Source: an uncultured Polaribacter sp. (GTDB lineage: Bacteria > Bacteroidota > Bacteroidia > Flavobacteriales > Flavobacteriaceae). Taken from it: a stretch of 64,000 nucleotides of DNA. Each line of letters opens with the position of its first letter. Position 1 is the first letter of the stretch. The notes beneath the pieces are model-generated. The model saw only the letters and a list, made by a program, of their open reading frames with translations, was not told the DNA's origin and ran no database searches. A program made the position numbers and the translations under genes. Below are positions 54,894 to 64,000 of this stretch, piece by piece. The stretch spans positions 1,701,501-1,765,500 of the forward strand of contig OX044355.1 of the NCBI GenBank assembly GCA_943846595.1. The letters run 5' to 3'.

Positions 54894-55862
54894 TTATAAA
54901 TGCTGTTTTATAAAATTTAGCATTCTGTTTTCTAGCCATCTATTTTTATCAATGAGAAAGGAAGAAATAAAACCAACATGTCCTCCATACTTGGTCATTT
55001 CTAAATAGAAGTTTTTAGAAGTTTTTGCTTCTTTTATGGGGAAGCATGCAGCTGCTAAAAAAGGATCATCTTCTGAGGAAATTAATAATGTAGGGGTTTC
55101 AATGGATTTCAGATAAGGCTTTGAACTTGCTTTTTCCCAATAATCTTCAGCTCCAGAATACCCATAAACGGGTGCTGTATACAATGCATCAAAATCGCTG
55201 AAAGCTTTGGCTTTAAATAATTTATCTTTATCTAATTTGAATTCTGGAAATTTATGGGCTTTCTCTAAAACTTTCAAACGCAATGTTTTTAAGAAAGCTT
55301 CCATGTAAATTTTATTTTTATACGAACTCATTGCAACACTCGAGGAAGCCAAATCGACAGGAACTGAAACTGCAATTGCACATTTAATTTTAGAAGATAG
55401 TGTTTTTGCAAATTCGCCCATATATTTTAGGGTTAAATTCCCTCCTAAACTATAACCAGCAAGAACAATATTTTGATAGGAATAGTTTTTTAAGATATAA
55501 TTGATGATAAAATGAACATCATCCGTTTTACCAGAGTGATAGGTTTGTAAGAGTAAATTGTCTTCCCCAGAACAACCTCGGAGATTAAAAGCAACCGTAT
55601 CCATCGCTTCATTATTAAACTCGCTTGTGGCTGCTAATATGTATTTTGATTGTGAACTTCCTTCTAATCCGTGGATTAAGATTACTAGGGTTTTAGATCC
55701 TACCAAAGAAAAATCTAAATCAATGAAATCCTGGTCCCAAGTGGTTACTCTTTTTCGAGAATATTCAACACTTTCTTTCATGAATAGCGATCTATAAATC
55801 GTGTTGAAGTGCGAATTCCGAAATGGTAGTGTAGGGAAGAAGGTGGATTTTAATAATGGCAT
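54894..55862 (-). CDS. YheT-family alpha/beta hydrolase
   Basis: 322 aa. LVILIHGLEGSSQSKY carries the oxyanion region, VLAGYSLGGNLTLKY the nucleophile elbow (GYSLGG), TLLISSEDDPFL the acid and GGHVGFIS the catalytic histidine. The N-terminal LPFRNSHFNTIYRSLF is the YheT-type lead-in. Predicted esterase/hydrolase of unknown substrate. It is divergent from pssA. Confidence 0.9.
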   Translation of the reverse strand: MPLLKSTFFPTLPFRNSHFNTIYRSLFMKESVEYSRKRVTTWDQDFIDLDFSLVGSKTLVILIHGLEGSSQSKYILAATSEFNNEAMDTVAFNLRGCSGEDNLLLQTYHSGKTDDVHFIINYILKNYSYQNIVLAGYSLGGNLTLKYMGEFAKTLSSKIKCAIAVSVPVDLASSSVAMSSYKNKIYMEAFLKTLRLKVLEKAHKFPEFKLDKDKLFKAKAFSDFDALYTAPVYGYSGAEDYWEKASSKPYLKSIETPTLLISSEDDPFLAAACFPIKEAKTSKNFYLEMTKYGGHVGFISSFLIDKNRWLENRMLNFIKQHL

Positions 55863-55970
55863 AACTTTTTTGATTGCAATTCTTTACAAATATGACAAAA
55901 AAAGCACAATTGTCAAAACACTCAAAATAGATTCCCTATTTTAGCTCTTTGAAACTGATGATGCCTTTTT

Positions 55971-56663
55971 ATGAAGAAACATATTCCTAATCTAATAACG
56001 CTTGGAAATCTTTTTAGCGGAACCATTGCGACCATTTTTGCAGTACAAGAAAATTTTAAACTTGCAGCAGTTTTTGTAGTTCTTGGAATCGTTTTTGATT
56101 TTTTCGACGGATTTGCAGCCCGTTTGCTAAACGTCTCTGGGGAATTAGGTAAACAATTGGATTCTTTGGCAGATATGGTGACCAGTGGTGTTGTCCCTGG
56201 AATTATTATGTATCATTTGATAGACAATGTCTCTTCTGGAGTTCCTGCACTCAAATATGTAGGATTATTACTAACTTTAGGTGCCTGCTATCGTTTGGCG
56301 AAGTTTAATATTGATACGAGACAGTCCGATTCTTTTATTGGTTTACCAACACCAGCGATGAGTTTATTTGTGATTGTATTGCCTCTTATTCAGATGGACA
56401 CTGATCTTGATTTTATCCGAAGTTTACTGGCGAATCCCTATTTTTTAATTATAATAACCCTTCTTTTGACCTACTTGATGAATGCTGAACTGCCTTTGTT
56501 TTCGTTGAAGTTTAAGAATTATAATTTTAAAAAAAATGGATTGAAATACCTGTTTTTAATAGCTTCTTTACTATTGTTACTTTCGCTAGAATACATTGGT
56601 ATACCTTTGGTTATTCTTCTGTATGTCGTCTTGTCAATGATACATAATCTTACGACTAAATAA
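55971..56663 (+). CDS. pssA: CDP-diacylglycerol-serine O-phosphatidyltransferase
   Basis: Makes phosphatidylserine, precursor of phosphatidylethanolamine. 230 aa, integral membrane. The CDP-alcohol phosphotransferase motif DGFAARLLNVSGELGKQLDS LAD (D, G, AR, G, D, D) is complete. The N-terminal HIPNLITLGNLFSGTIA is typical of class II PssA. Its last eight bases overlap the 3' end of the converging lptB gene. Confidence 0.95.
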   Translation: MKKHIPNLITLGNLFSGTIATIFAVQENFKLAAVFVVLGIVFDFFDGFAARLLNVSGELGKQLDSLADMVTSGVVPGIIMYHLIDNVSSGVPALKYVGLLLTLGACYRLAKFNIDTRQSDSFIGLPTPAMSLFVIVLPLIQMDTDLDFIRSLLANPYFLIIITLLLTYLMNAELPLFSLKFKNYNFKKNGLKYLFLIASLLLLLSLEYIGIPLVILLYVVLSMIHNLTTK

Positions 56664-57393
56664 ACTTCTTCTTTTTTAGTTCAAAATCGTGTCCTAAGTA
56701 TACTTTACGGACCATTTCATCCGCTGCTAACTCTTCTGGTGTTCCTTCTTTTAAGATGCTTCCATTGTACATTAAATAGGTTCGGTCAGTAATTGCTAGG
56801 GTTGCTTGTACATCATGATCGGTAATTAAAATACCAATATTCTTGTTTTTTAGTTGCGCAACAATACTCTGAATGTCCTCTACTGCAATAGGATCTACAC
56901 CTGCAAAAGGTTCATCTAGTAAAATAAATTTAGGATCCGATGCTAAACAGCGTGCAATTTCTGTTCTTCGTCTTTCTCCCCCGGATAATAAATCACCGCG
57001 ATTTTTACGAACATGTCCAATATTAAATTCTTCAATTAGAGATTCTAATTTTTCTTTTTGGGCTTTTTTTGACAATCCTGTAAACTGTAATACAGACATG
57101 ATATTGTCTTCTACAGATAATTTTCTAAATACAGAAGCTTCCTGTGCCAAATAGCCGATCCCTTTTTGGGCTCTTTGGTACATGGCATCATTGGTGATTT
57201 CTTCATCATTCAAAAAAATTTGCCCCAAATTTGGCTTTATCATTCCAACAATCATATAAAAAGACGTTGTTTTCCCGGCACCATTTGGACCTAAAAGGCC
57301 TATGATTTCTCCTTGTTTTACTTCCAAAGAAATTCCTTGTACTACTTTTCTTCTTCCGTAAATCTTCTGAATATTTTTGGCTTTTAAAATCAT
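56656..57393 (-). CDS. lptB: Lipopolysaccharide export ATPase
   Basis: ATPase of the LptBFGC complex that extracts LPS from the inner membrane, 245 aa. Walker A GPNGAGKTT, Q-loop YLAQEASVFRKLSVEDN, signature LLSGGERRR, Walker B/E FILLDEPFAGVDP and H-loop ITDHDVQ are all present. GGERRRTEIAR and the DPxAVEDIQ segment separate it from generic branched amino-acid ATPases. LptF/G/C are not nearby. Confidence 0.95.
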   Translation of the reverse strand: MILKAKNIQKIYGRRKVVQGISLEVKQGEIIGLLGPNGAGKTTSFYMIVGMIKPNLGQIFLNDEEITNDAMYQRAQKGIGYLAQEASVFRKLSVEDNIMSVLQFTGLSKKAQKEKLESLIEEFNIGHVRKNRGDLLSGGERRRTEIARCLASDPKFILLDEPFAGVDPIAVEDIQSIVAQLKNKNIGILITDHDVQATLAITDRTYLMYNGSILKEGTPEELAADEMVRKVYLGHDFELKKKKFI

Positions 57394-57436
57394 GTTTCAA
57401 ATATAGTAAAACTGGTTGTGGGAAATCTTAAAGTAT

Positions 57437-57787
57437 TTATAAAGTGTTTTCTTCTAGAAGTTCCCAATATTCAACGGCGCGTCTTAGATGGGGAATTACA
57501 ATAGTGCCTCCTACTAAAGTGGCTATTGACATGGTTTCCATCATCTCTTCTTTACTGACACCATTTTTCATGGCAGATTCTAAGTGATATTGTACACAAT
57601 CATCACAACGTAAAACTGCTGAAGCAACTAAGCCTAGCAATTCTTTTGTTTTGGAAGGTAGGTGTCCTTCTTTAAAGGTATTGGTATCTAAATTAAAGAT
57701 TCTTTTGATCACTTTATTATCACTACTGAGTATTTTATCGTTCATTTTTTGACGATAATCATTGAACTCTTGAACTTTATTTGGCAT
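57437..57787 (-). CDS. Carboxymuconolactone decarboxylase / AhpD-like protein
   Basis: About 116 aa. KELLGLVASAVLRCDDCVQYHLESAM contains the CxxC followed by a histidine two residues later (CDDCxxxH), the redox motif of AhpD-type alkylhydroperoxidases. IATLVGGTIVIPHLRRAVEY follows. I favour the ATG at 57787 (MPNKVQEFND); an ATG eight codons upstream lies further inside tatC. It is part of a minus-strand operon with tatC and kdsD. Confidence 0.87.
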   Translation of the reverse strand: MPNKVQEFNDYRQKMNDKILSSDNKVIKRIFNLDTNTFKEGHLPSKTKELLGLVASAVLRCDDCVQYHLESAMKNGVSKEEMMETMSIATLVGGTIVIPHLRRAVEYWELLEENTL

Positions 57788-58589
57788 TTTTTTGTTGTCT
57801 TTTGATGACAATCGCAGCTACTTTTATACTAATTTCATATAAAATTAAAACTGGGATTGATACGATTATTTGACTCGCGACGTCTGGTGGGGTTATAATT
57901 GCTGCAATAATAAGTACAAAAACGAGCGCGTGTTTTCTGTATTTTTTTAGGAATGCAGGTGTTATTAATCCTATTTTAGCTAAAAAATAGATAAGTACTG
58001 GAAGTTCAAAAAGTGCAGAAACACCAAGTATCATGTTGGTTACTAGTCCGATATGAGATTCTAGTGTAAAGTTATTTTGAATCGCATCTGTAATTTGATA
58101 GTTATACAGGAAATGAATTGAAATTGGGGCTATCACATAAAAGCTAAACGCAACTCCCAAGAAGAACAGGAGGGAAGCAATGGAAATAAACCCTCTTGAT
58201 TGACGCCTTTCATTTTTATGTAAACCTGGTGATATGAATCTCCAAAACTCCCATAAAATATAAGGAAATGCAACAATAATTCCTAAAACAAATGAAGTCC
58301 AAATGGAGTTCATTAATTGAGAAGTTACTTTAATACTTTGTAGTTTTTTGTCTGCGAAATTAATAGTACAAAAATCACTCTCAAAACCAAAAAACCTAAA
58401 GAAATCACAAAAGAGTTGATAGGTAATAAAATCTGGTTGAATATGCGCTAATAAAAAATTATTATAGACTTCTTCCGCAAAAGCAAAGAATACAATCCCA
58501 AGGAGAAAGATAGCGGCAGCACTTCGAACTAGGTGCCACCTTAGTTCTTCTAAATGCGATAAAAACGACATTTCTTTTTGTTGCGTCAT
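57777..58589 (-). CDS. tatC: Sec-independent translocase subunit TatC
   Basis: Twin-arginine receptor, 270 aa with six membrane helices. The N-terminal FLSHLEELRWHLVRS, the FPYILWEFWRFISPGLHKNER segment (key F..E, P.L..E) and the RKHALVFVLIIAAIITPPD block are diagnostic. The start codon overlaps the kdsD stop by one base (TAATG), implying coupling. No tatA is adjacent. Confidence 0.96.
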   Translation of the reverse strand: MTQQKEMSFLSHLEELRWHLVRSAAAIFLLGIVFFAFAEEVYNNFLLAHIQPDFITYQLFCDFFRFFGFESDFCTINFADKKLQSIKVTSQLMNSIWTSFVLGIIVAFPYILWEFWRFISPGLHKNERRQSRGFISIASLLFFLGVAFSFYVIAPISIHFLYNYQITDAIQNNFTLESHIGLVTNMILGVSALFELPVLIYFLAKIGLITPAFLKKYRKHALVFVLIIAAIITPPDVASQIIVSIPVLILYEISIKVAAIVIKRQQKNAK

Positions 58590-59560
58590 TAGAAAATTCC
58601 TTCTTTTATTAAATCGTGTAAATGAACAACACCGATATATTTATTCTCCGAATCTGTTACTAAAATTTGGGTAATACTATTGTTTTCTAATCTTTCTAAT
58701 GCTTCAACCGCCATTGCATCATGATGTATTGTTTTTGGTTTTTTCCCCATGATATCTTTGGCAATTAAACTGTCAATTTTAGTCGATTTACTCAACATTC
58801 TTCGAATATCTCCGTCAGTAATAATTCCAACGATTGTATTCTTAGCATCTAGAACAGCAGTTACTCCTAATCTTTTTTCAGAAATTTCTACAATTACATT
58901 AGCAATACTGTCCTTTTCTAAAACTTGAGGCACTTGATTGTTCTTAATTAAATCTGAAACTCTTAGGTAGAGTTGTTTCCCCAGTGCACCACCAGGGTGG
59001 TATTTCGCAAAATCTTTGCTGCTAAAGTTGTTTAATTTCAACAAACAAACAGCAATCGCATCTCCCATAACGAGTTGTGCTGTTGTGCTGGTCGTTGGCG
59101 CTAGGTTGTTGGGACAAGCTTCCTTTTCTACAAAAGTATTTAAAGGGAAATCTGCATTTTTACCTAAAAAGGAATCGATATTTCCTGTAATCGCAATAAT
59201 TTTATTTCCATAATTTTTGATCAATGGGACTAAAACTTTTATTTCGGGTGTGTTTCCACTCTTAGAAATACAAATAACAACATCGTCTTTTTGAACATTT
59301 CCTAAGTCCCCATGAATTGCATCAGCAGCATGCATAAAAATAGCAGGAGTTCCTGTAGAATTTAAAGTGGCGACAATTTTATTTGCAATATTGGCACTTT
59401 TACCAATACCGGTTACAATGACACGACCTTTGGATGCAAGTATAAAAATTATTGCTTTTGCAAAATTATCATCTATTAAATTTGCAAGATTTGCAATTGC
59501 ATCGCTTTCTAAAAGGATGGTTTCTTTTGCTGTATTTAGTATAGAATTGTTATTTTTCAA
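58589..59560 (-). CDS. kdsD: Arabinose-5-phosphate isomerase (KpsF/GutQ family)
   Basis: Converts ribulose-5-phosphate to arabinose-5-phosphate for KDO synthesis. 323 aa: SIS domain (about 35-170) with VTGIGKSANIANKI, CISKSGNTPEI and the AEAC-like KEACPNNLAPTTSTTAQLVMGDA segment, then a CBS pair (about 205-320). It belongs to the same pathway as the kdsC-like gene at 28790. It begins the kdsD-tatC-AhpD-like operon. Confidence 0.94.
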   Translation of the reverse strand: MKNNNSILNTAKETILLESDAIANLANLIDDNFAKAIIFILASKGRVIVTGIGKSANIANKIVATLNSTGTPAIFMHAADAIHGDLGNVQKDDVVICISKSGNTPEIKVLVPLIKNYGNKIIAITGNIDSFLGKNADFPLNTFVEKEACPNNLAPTTSTTAQLVMGDAIAVCLLKLNNFSSKDFAKYHPGGALGKQLYLRVSDLIKNNQVPQVLEKDSIANVIVEISEKRLGVTAVLDAKNTIVGIITDGDIRRMLSKSTKIDSLIAKDIMGKKPKTIHHDAMAVEALERLENNSITQILVTDSENKYIGVVHLHDLIKEGIF

Positions 59561-59714
59561 GTTTTATGGTTTTATCATAATAAAAAAAGTCTTATCTTTA
59601 AATTATTATTAGTGGCAAAATTACTACAAATAATTATAGCACTGAAATAAATGCATTTGCATTCTTAAAAAAGATTTATATTTAAGCATTAAATACACAT
59701 ACCCCCAAGCCCAA

Positions 59715-61898
59715 ATGGATTTACACAGTCCTCTGAAAAAATTTTTTGGATTTAATAAATTTAAAGGATTACAAGAAAAAGTTATCAAAAGTATTATTAA
59801 TGGTGATAATACCTTTGTGATTATGCCAACTGGTGGTGGTAAGTCATTATGTTATCAACTCCCCGCATTAATGTCTGAAGGAACTGCAATTGTAGTTTCT
59901 CCTTTAATTGCTTTAATGAAAAATCAAGTAGATGCCATTCGTGGAATCTCAGAGCATCATGGGATTGCACATGTTTTAAATTCATCCTTAAATAAAACAG
60001 ATGTCAACCAAGTAAAAGCAGATATTGTAAGTGGAATCACAAAGCTTCTATATGTTGCCCCAGAATCCTTAATAAAAGAGGAGTATGCTAGTTTTTTAAG
60101 GAATCAGAAAATATCCTTTGTCGCCATTGATGAGGCGCATTGTATTTCTGAGTGGGGACATGATTTTAGACCTGAATATAGAAATCTTAAACACATTATC
60201 AAAGCGATTGATAATGTTCCTATTATTGGTCTAACTGCTACTGCTACAGAAAAAGTTCAAGAAGATATTTTAAAAACATTAGGAATTTCAGATGCAAATC
60301 GGTTTAAAGCGTCCTTTAATAGAGCCAATCTATTTTACGAAGTACGTCCAAAAACCAAAGAAGTAGAAAAAGATATCATTCGTTTTGTAAAACAGCGTAT
60401 TGGGAAATCTGGAATCATCTACTGTTTAAGTAGAAAAAAGGTTGAAGAAGTCGCCCAAATATTGCAAGTAAATGGCATCAAGGCAGTTCCTTATCATGCA
60501 GGGTTAGATGCCAAAACTCGGGTAAAACATCAAGATATGTTTTTAATGGAAGATTGTGATGTTGTTGTTGCAACAATTGCATTTGGTATGGGAATTGATA
60601 AGCCAGATGTTCGGTATGTAATTCATCATGACATTCCAAAAAGTTTAGAAAGTTATTATCAAGAAACAGGTAGAGCGGGCCGTGATGACGGTGAAGGCTA
60701 TTGTTTGGCTTTTTATGCATACAAAGATATTGAGAAATTAGAGAAATTTATGGCAAGTAAGCCTGTTGCAGAACAGGAAATTGGACATGCCCTATTGCAA
60801 GAAGTAGTTGGCTATGCTGAAACTTCAATGAATCGTAGAAAATACTTATTGCATTATTTTGGTGAAGAATTCGACGAAATAAACGGAGCTGGTGCAACAA
60901 TGGATGACAATTCCAAAAATCCAAAAGTAAAACATGAAGCAAAAGAGAACGTTATTAAACTTCTTTCGGTAATTAAAGATACCCTGCAGAAATACAAATC
61001 AAAAGAAGTTGTAAATACTTTAGTCGGTAAAGAAAATGCTTTATTAACTTCTCACAGAACCCACAAACAACCCTTTTTTGGAATTGGTCGAGATCGATCT
61101 CCATCCTATTGGATGGCACTGATACGCCAGGTTTTAGTAGTCAATTTTATTCGAAAAGAAATTGAACAATATGGCGTACTTAAATTAACAACGATTGGGT
61201 TAGAATATATTGCCAATCCTACTTCTTTTTTAATGACTGAAGATCACTCTTATAATGAGGGAGATGACAATTCAATCATTGTAAACACAAAAACTCTGGG
61301 TGGAATTGCTGATATAAAATTGATAAAAATATTAAAAGACTTGCGGAAAAAAGTTGCCAATAAATTTGAGGTTCCTCCGTTTGCTGTTTTTCAAGATTCT
61401 TCTCTAGATGATATGGCGTTAAAATATCCGATCAATTTAGACGAACTCTCAAAAGTACATGGAGTTGGAGAAGGGAAAGCTAGAAAGTTTGGAAAGGAAT
61501 TTATAAAAATTATTGCCGATTATGTTGCCGAATACGACATTTTAAAACCAGATGACTTAATTGTAAAAAGTACTGGAGTAAACTCAGGATTAAAACTTTA
61601 TATCATTCAAAATACTGATAGAAAACTTCCTTTAGAAGACATTGCCAAATCAAAAGGTTTGAAGCTAGATGAACTTATTAAAGAAATGGAAGCGATTATT
61701 TTTTCTGGGACAAAGTTAGACGTTAACTATGCGTTAGACGATTTGTTGGATGAAGATCAACAAGAAGAAATACACGAGTATTTTATGGAAGCTGAATCGG
61801 ATAGTATTCAGGAAGCAATTGATGAGTTTGATGGAGAATACGATTTTGATGAACTCCGATTGATGCGAATCAAATTTATTAATGAAGTAGGAAATTAA
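59715..61898 (+). CDS. recQ: ATP-dependent DNA helicase RecQ without the zinc-binding cysteines
   Basis: 727 aa, longer than E. coli RecQ (about 610). Helicase motifs: MPTGGGKSLCYQLP, DEAHCISEWGHDFRPEY, GLTATAT, IIYCLSRK and the QETGRAGRDDGEG motif VI. The RQC region begins SMNRRKYLLHYFGEEFDE. Canonical RecQ proteins have C at the N position of NRRK and a following CGNCDxC; here the region reads INGAGATMDDNSKNP, and there are no cysteines from residue 335 to the end. The winged-helix and HRDC domains (about 575-650, KVHGVGEGKARKFG) are followed by an acidic C-terminal extension. Confidence 0.94.
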   Translation: MDLHSPLKKFFGFNKFKGLQEKVIKSIINGDNTFVIMPTGGGKSLCYQLPALMSEGTAIVVSPLIALMKNQVDAIRGISEHHGIAHVLNSSLNKTDVNQVKADIVSGITKLLYVAPESLIKEEYASFLRNQKISFVAIDEAHCISEWGHDFRPEYRNLKHIIKAIDNVPIIGLTATATEKVQEDILKTLGISDANRFKASFNRANLFYEVRPKTKEVEKDIIRFVKQRIGKSGIIYCLSRKKVEEVAQILQVNGIKAVPYHAGLDAKTRVKHQDMFLMEDCDVVVATIAFGMGIDKPDVRYVIHHDIPKSLESYYQETGRAGRDDGEGYCLAFYAYKDIEKLEKFMASKPVAEQEIGHALLQEVVGYAETSMNRRKYLLHYFGEEFDEINGAGATMDDNSKNPKVKHEAKENVIKLLSVIKDTLQKYKSKEVVNTLVGKENALLTSHRTHKQPFFGIGRDRSPSYWMALIRQVLVVNFIRKEIEQYGVLKLTTIGLEYIANPTSFLMTEDHSYNEGDDNSIIVNTKTLGGIADIKLIKILKDLRKKVANKFEVPPFAVFQDSSLDDMALKYPINLDELSKVHGVGEGKARKFGKEFIKIIADYVAEYDILKPDDLIVKSTGVNSGLKLYIIQNTDRKLPLEDIAKSKGLKLDELIKEMEAIIFSGTKLDVNYALDDLLDEDQQEEIHEYFMEAESDSIQEAIDEFDGEYDFDELRLMRIKFINEVGN

Positions 61899-61918
61899 TT
61901 TAAAAGTCTGCTTTCCGA

Positions 61919-62596
61919 TTATAAAGTAAAGATCGTGAGTAAAATACCAATAAGTATCGCTGTAAATTTCTGAATATTAAATTTGTGATTCTCTGAACTT
62001 TCAAACAGAATAATTGTAGAGATGTGTAAAAAAACTCCAATTATTAATGCAGTGATCTCTGAAGCATAGGTGTTGAAAAACAGTATTTTATCGCCTATTA
62101 ACATACCCAATGGACTCATCAATCCAAAGAAAAGTAAAAAAGTAAATACTATTTTTTTAGCATATTTTATGTGCAATAAAAAAGTGGTTAATACGATTGC
62201 AATCGGAATTTTATGAACTACAATTGCCCACAATAAATTATAACCAGCATTGTGTATTGGCAACCCCTCCGAAAATGCATGGATACACAAACTGATAAAT
62301 AATAGGCTTGGAAAGCTTTTATCATTGGTATGTATATGTACATGACCATGTTCTGCTCCTTTCGAAAAAGATTCCAATACAGATTGTAATATAATTCCAA
62401 TTAAGATATAAATCCCAATGCTTTTGTAGTCATTACCATCTATATAAACTTCTGGTAATAAGTGTAAAATAGTTACAGATAGTAAATAAGCACCGCTAAA
62501 GGCTAAAAGTAATTGTACAAATTTCTTGCTTGGTTTCAATAATAAAACAAGTGCTACACCTAGTACAACAGAAAGAATAAGTAAAATATAATTCAT
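61919..62596 (-). CDS. ZIP-family metal transporter
   Basis: 225 aa, about eight hydrophobic segments. LLHLLPEVYIDG near residue 46, a histidine-rich loop GAEHGHVHIHTND (about 82-94), HAFSEGLPIHN and IVHKIPIAIVLTTFLLH are typical of ZIP zinc/divalent metal importers, with HAFSEG and HKIP forming the binuclear centre. Its start codon directly abuts the stop of the methyltransferase gene upstream. Confidence 0.88.
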   Translation of the reverse strand: MNYILLILSVVLGVALVLLLKPSKKFVQLLLAFSGAYLLSVTILHLLPEVYIDGNDYKSIGIYILIGIILQSVLESFSKGAEHGHVHIHTNDKSFPSLLFISLCIHAFSEGLPIHNAGYNLLWAIVVHKIPIAIVLTTFLLHIKYAKKIVFTFLLFFGLMSPLGMLIGDKILFFNTYASEITALIIGVFLHISTIILFESSENHKFNIQKFTAILIGILLTIFTL

Positions 62597-63322
62597 TTAT
62601 TTGGCAACTAAAATTAAACGATCAGAAGTGTTTTTTTCAAAAGTAGTTAAATTATAATCACCAAAGATCGCAACTAATTGAAAACCTACCTTATTTAAAT
62701 AGGAAGTCATTTTTGATAAATCTAAATACTTTACACGCTCTGTATAGGAGTAAGCTGTATTCGCTTCAGTAAATGTGATGTGTTTTAAAATAAAACCGTT
62801 TTTAATTTCTCTTCGTATGTTGAAGGTAATTTCCTCAACAATTTTTGTTTCTTCTTTGACCAATGTTGCCTCCAACTTCGTGGCATTTAAAAAGTCGAAA
62901 ACAAAAAGACCATTTTTGTTCAATCCTTTTTTAATATTTCTTAAAACCTTAATATCGTCTCGATCGTCTTCAAAATAACCAAAACTTGTAAAAAGATTGA
63001 AAATTGCATCATAGGTATGATCAATAGGATCTCTCATGTCCCAAACTTCGAAATTTAGATTTTCATTTTCGAACTGTTTTGCATGTAAAATACTGTTTTC
63101 AGACAAATCACCTCCAGTAACCTTGTATCCTAAAGAATTTAAATAAATAGAATGTCGTCCTTTACCACAAGGTAGATCTGCAATATGTGCCCCTTTTTTC
63201 AGGTTTAAAAATGCAGTGATATTTTGCATAAATAACTGAGCATCAGAATCATTCCTGTTTTTATATAAAATGTGATAATAAGAGGTGTTAAACCATTCTG
63301 TAAACCAATCTTTTGTTTTCAT
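62597..63322 (-). CDS. Class I SAM-dependent methyltransferase
   Basis: 241 aa. Motif I IADLPCGKGRHSIYLN, acidic motif GGDLSENSI, then VWDMRDPI and NLFTSFGYF. The substrate is not deducible; small-molecule or tRNA methylation are possible. It is coupled to the ZIP gene with zero spacing, and divergent from the RlmL-like gene. Confidence 0.87.
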   Translation of the reverse strand: MKTKDWFTEWFNTSYYHILYKNRNDSDAQLFMQNITAFLNLKKGAHIADLPCGKGRHSIYLNSLGYKVTGGDLSENSILHAKQFENENLNFEVWDMRDPIDHTYDAIFNLFTSFGYFEDDRDDIKVLRNIKKGLNKNGLFVFDFLNATKLEATLVKEETKIVEEITFNIRREIKNGFILKHITFTEANTAYSYTERVKYLDLSKMTSYLNKVGFQLVAIFGDYNLTTFEKNTSDRLILVAK

Positions 63323-63433
63323 ACGTTTTAAAAAGAATGTAAAAGTAACTAATTATAGTTGCTTGTAAAATGATATTTAGAAACTTTGAAATATCATTTT
63401 TATAAAATGTATTTTTGCAATGAATTTTACAAT

Positions 63434-64000
63434 ATGGAGAAAGATTTTAAAATGGTGGCAACCACCATGTTCGGTTTAGAAGGAGTATTAGCAAAAGAGT
63501 TAGCAAACCTAGGTGCCAAAGAGGTGACAGAGGCAGTTAGAAGTGTCTCTTTTAAAGGAGATACAGGTTTCTTATACAAAGCAAATATTGCTTTAAGAAC
63601 TGCGATACGTATTTTAAAACCGATAAAAGTTACTAAAATCTATGATGAAGAAGATTTGTATGATGCCGTTAAAAAAGTGAAATGGGAAAAATACTTAGAC
63701 ATTGATGGTACTTTTGCAATCGGTGCCGTTTCTAACTCTGTGAACTTACCCAATCACTCCCACTATATTGCCTTAAAATCGAAAGATGCAATTGCGGATT
63801 ATTTTAGAGACAAATTTGGCAAGCGACCAGATGTTGATGTTGCTTATCCAGATTTGAAAATTCACATTCATATAAAAAACGATTACTTAACGATTTCATT
63901 GGATTCCTCTGGAGATTCCTTGCACAAGCGTGGATATAGAACTGCAACGAATATTGCACCCATCAACGAAGTTTTGGCTGCTGGAATGGTACTACTCTCT
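63434..64000 (+). CDS. THUMP-domain RNA methyltransferase, RlmL-like (5' part only)
   Basis: 189 codons visible; the gene runs off the window. The N-terminal MVATTMFGLEGVLAKELANLGA is the typical ferredoxin-like/THUMP lead-in. THUMP continues to about residue 150, and SGDSLHKRGYRTATNIAPINEVLAAGMV is the start of the N6AMT-like methyltransferase domain (key residues HKRGYR and APIN). Known members methylate 23S rRNA G2445 (RlmL) or tRNA. A -7 box TATTTTTG at 63410-63417 precedes it. Confidence 0.9.
   Translation, partial: MEKDFKMVATTMFGLEGVLAKELANLGAKEVTEAVRSVSFKGDTGFLYKANIALRTAIRILKPIKVTKIYDEEDLYDAVKKVKWEKYLDIDGTFAIGAVSNSVNLPNHSHYIALKSKDAIADYFRDKFGKRPDVDVAYPDLKIHIHIKNDYLTISLDSSGDSLHKRGYRTATNIAPINEVLAAGMVLLS

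Overview
The window is a stretch of low-GC chromosome from a member of the Bacteroidota, most likely a marine Flavobacteriaceae (Polaribacter/Tenacibaculum-like; genus is inferred). Supporting signs are TonB-dependent receptors with and without a carboxypeptidase-regulatory domain, a PorV/PorQ-type type IX secretion protein, a DUF4105/Lnb protein, bacillithiol deacetylase BshB1, an RNA of the 6S-Flavo type between zapA and rny, promoters of the form TTTG-N17-19-TAnnTTTG, and few Shine-Dalgarno sequences. Almost all of it is core genome. There is no prophage, CRISPR array, intact insertion sequence or rRNA operon.

Layout. 1-7.8 kb: end of pyrD, a LysE exporter, HMG-CoA lyase, a 5'-nucleotidase-like lipoprotein, a FecA-like receptor (minus) and guaB. 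7.8-8.8 kb is the only long gene-poor stretch. It holds a possible miniature repeat element, a 56-aa membrane protein, the tail of a SpoIIM-family gene and a triple 21-bp-spaced repeat. 8.8-20.9 kb: a mutarotase-like protein, a DEAD-box helicase, a thioredoxin-like lipoprotein, an ABC-F protein, OxyR, PlsC, a Nudix hydrolase, a small membrane protein, a dicarboxylate symporter, a HAD phosphatase and a DCC-family protein. 21.1-25.4 kb: a four-gene MacAB-like export operon. 25.5-32.1 kb: 3-hydroxybutyryl-CoA dehydrogenase, a Gfo/Idh oxidoreductase, Pcm, a DUF2520-kdsC-DUF2147 cluster, a trans-sulfuration enzyme, bshB1 and tRNA-His. 32.1-36.1 kb: a LytTR regulator, a propeller histidine kinase and a lipoprotein that look like one signalling unit. 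36.3-49.0 kb: uvrA, a sigma factor with a small downstream ORF, nth, bcp, a receptor/M23 peptidase pair, a coiled-coil gene-zapA-6S RNA-rny block and xerD. 49.0-64.0 kb: a frameshifted outer-membrane protein, aroQ, ftcD, lnb-like and porV-like genes, a YheT hydrolase, pssA, lptB, kdsD-tatC, recQ, a ZIP transporter, a methyltransferase and the start of an RlmL-like methyltransferase.

The main points for a second look are these. (1) Two intergenic loci 40 kb apart carry the same arrangement of three CCACTTATT-type repeats at 20-21-bp spacing. (2) A perfect 13-bp direct repeat with 21-bp periodicity lies upstream of the lipoprotein next to the LytTR system. (3) Several core enzymes have lost hallmark residues: RecQ without zinc cysteines, endonuclease III without its Fe-S cysteines, and an ABC-F protein with one dead ATP site. 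(4) Two promoters sit so close to the start codon that the mRNAs should be leaderless. (5) A perfect palindrome abuts the guaB start codon. (6) An outer-membrane protein gene is split by a one-base change in a T6 run.
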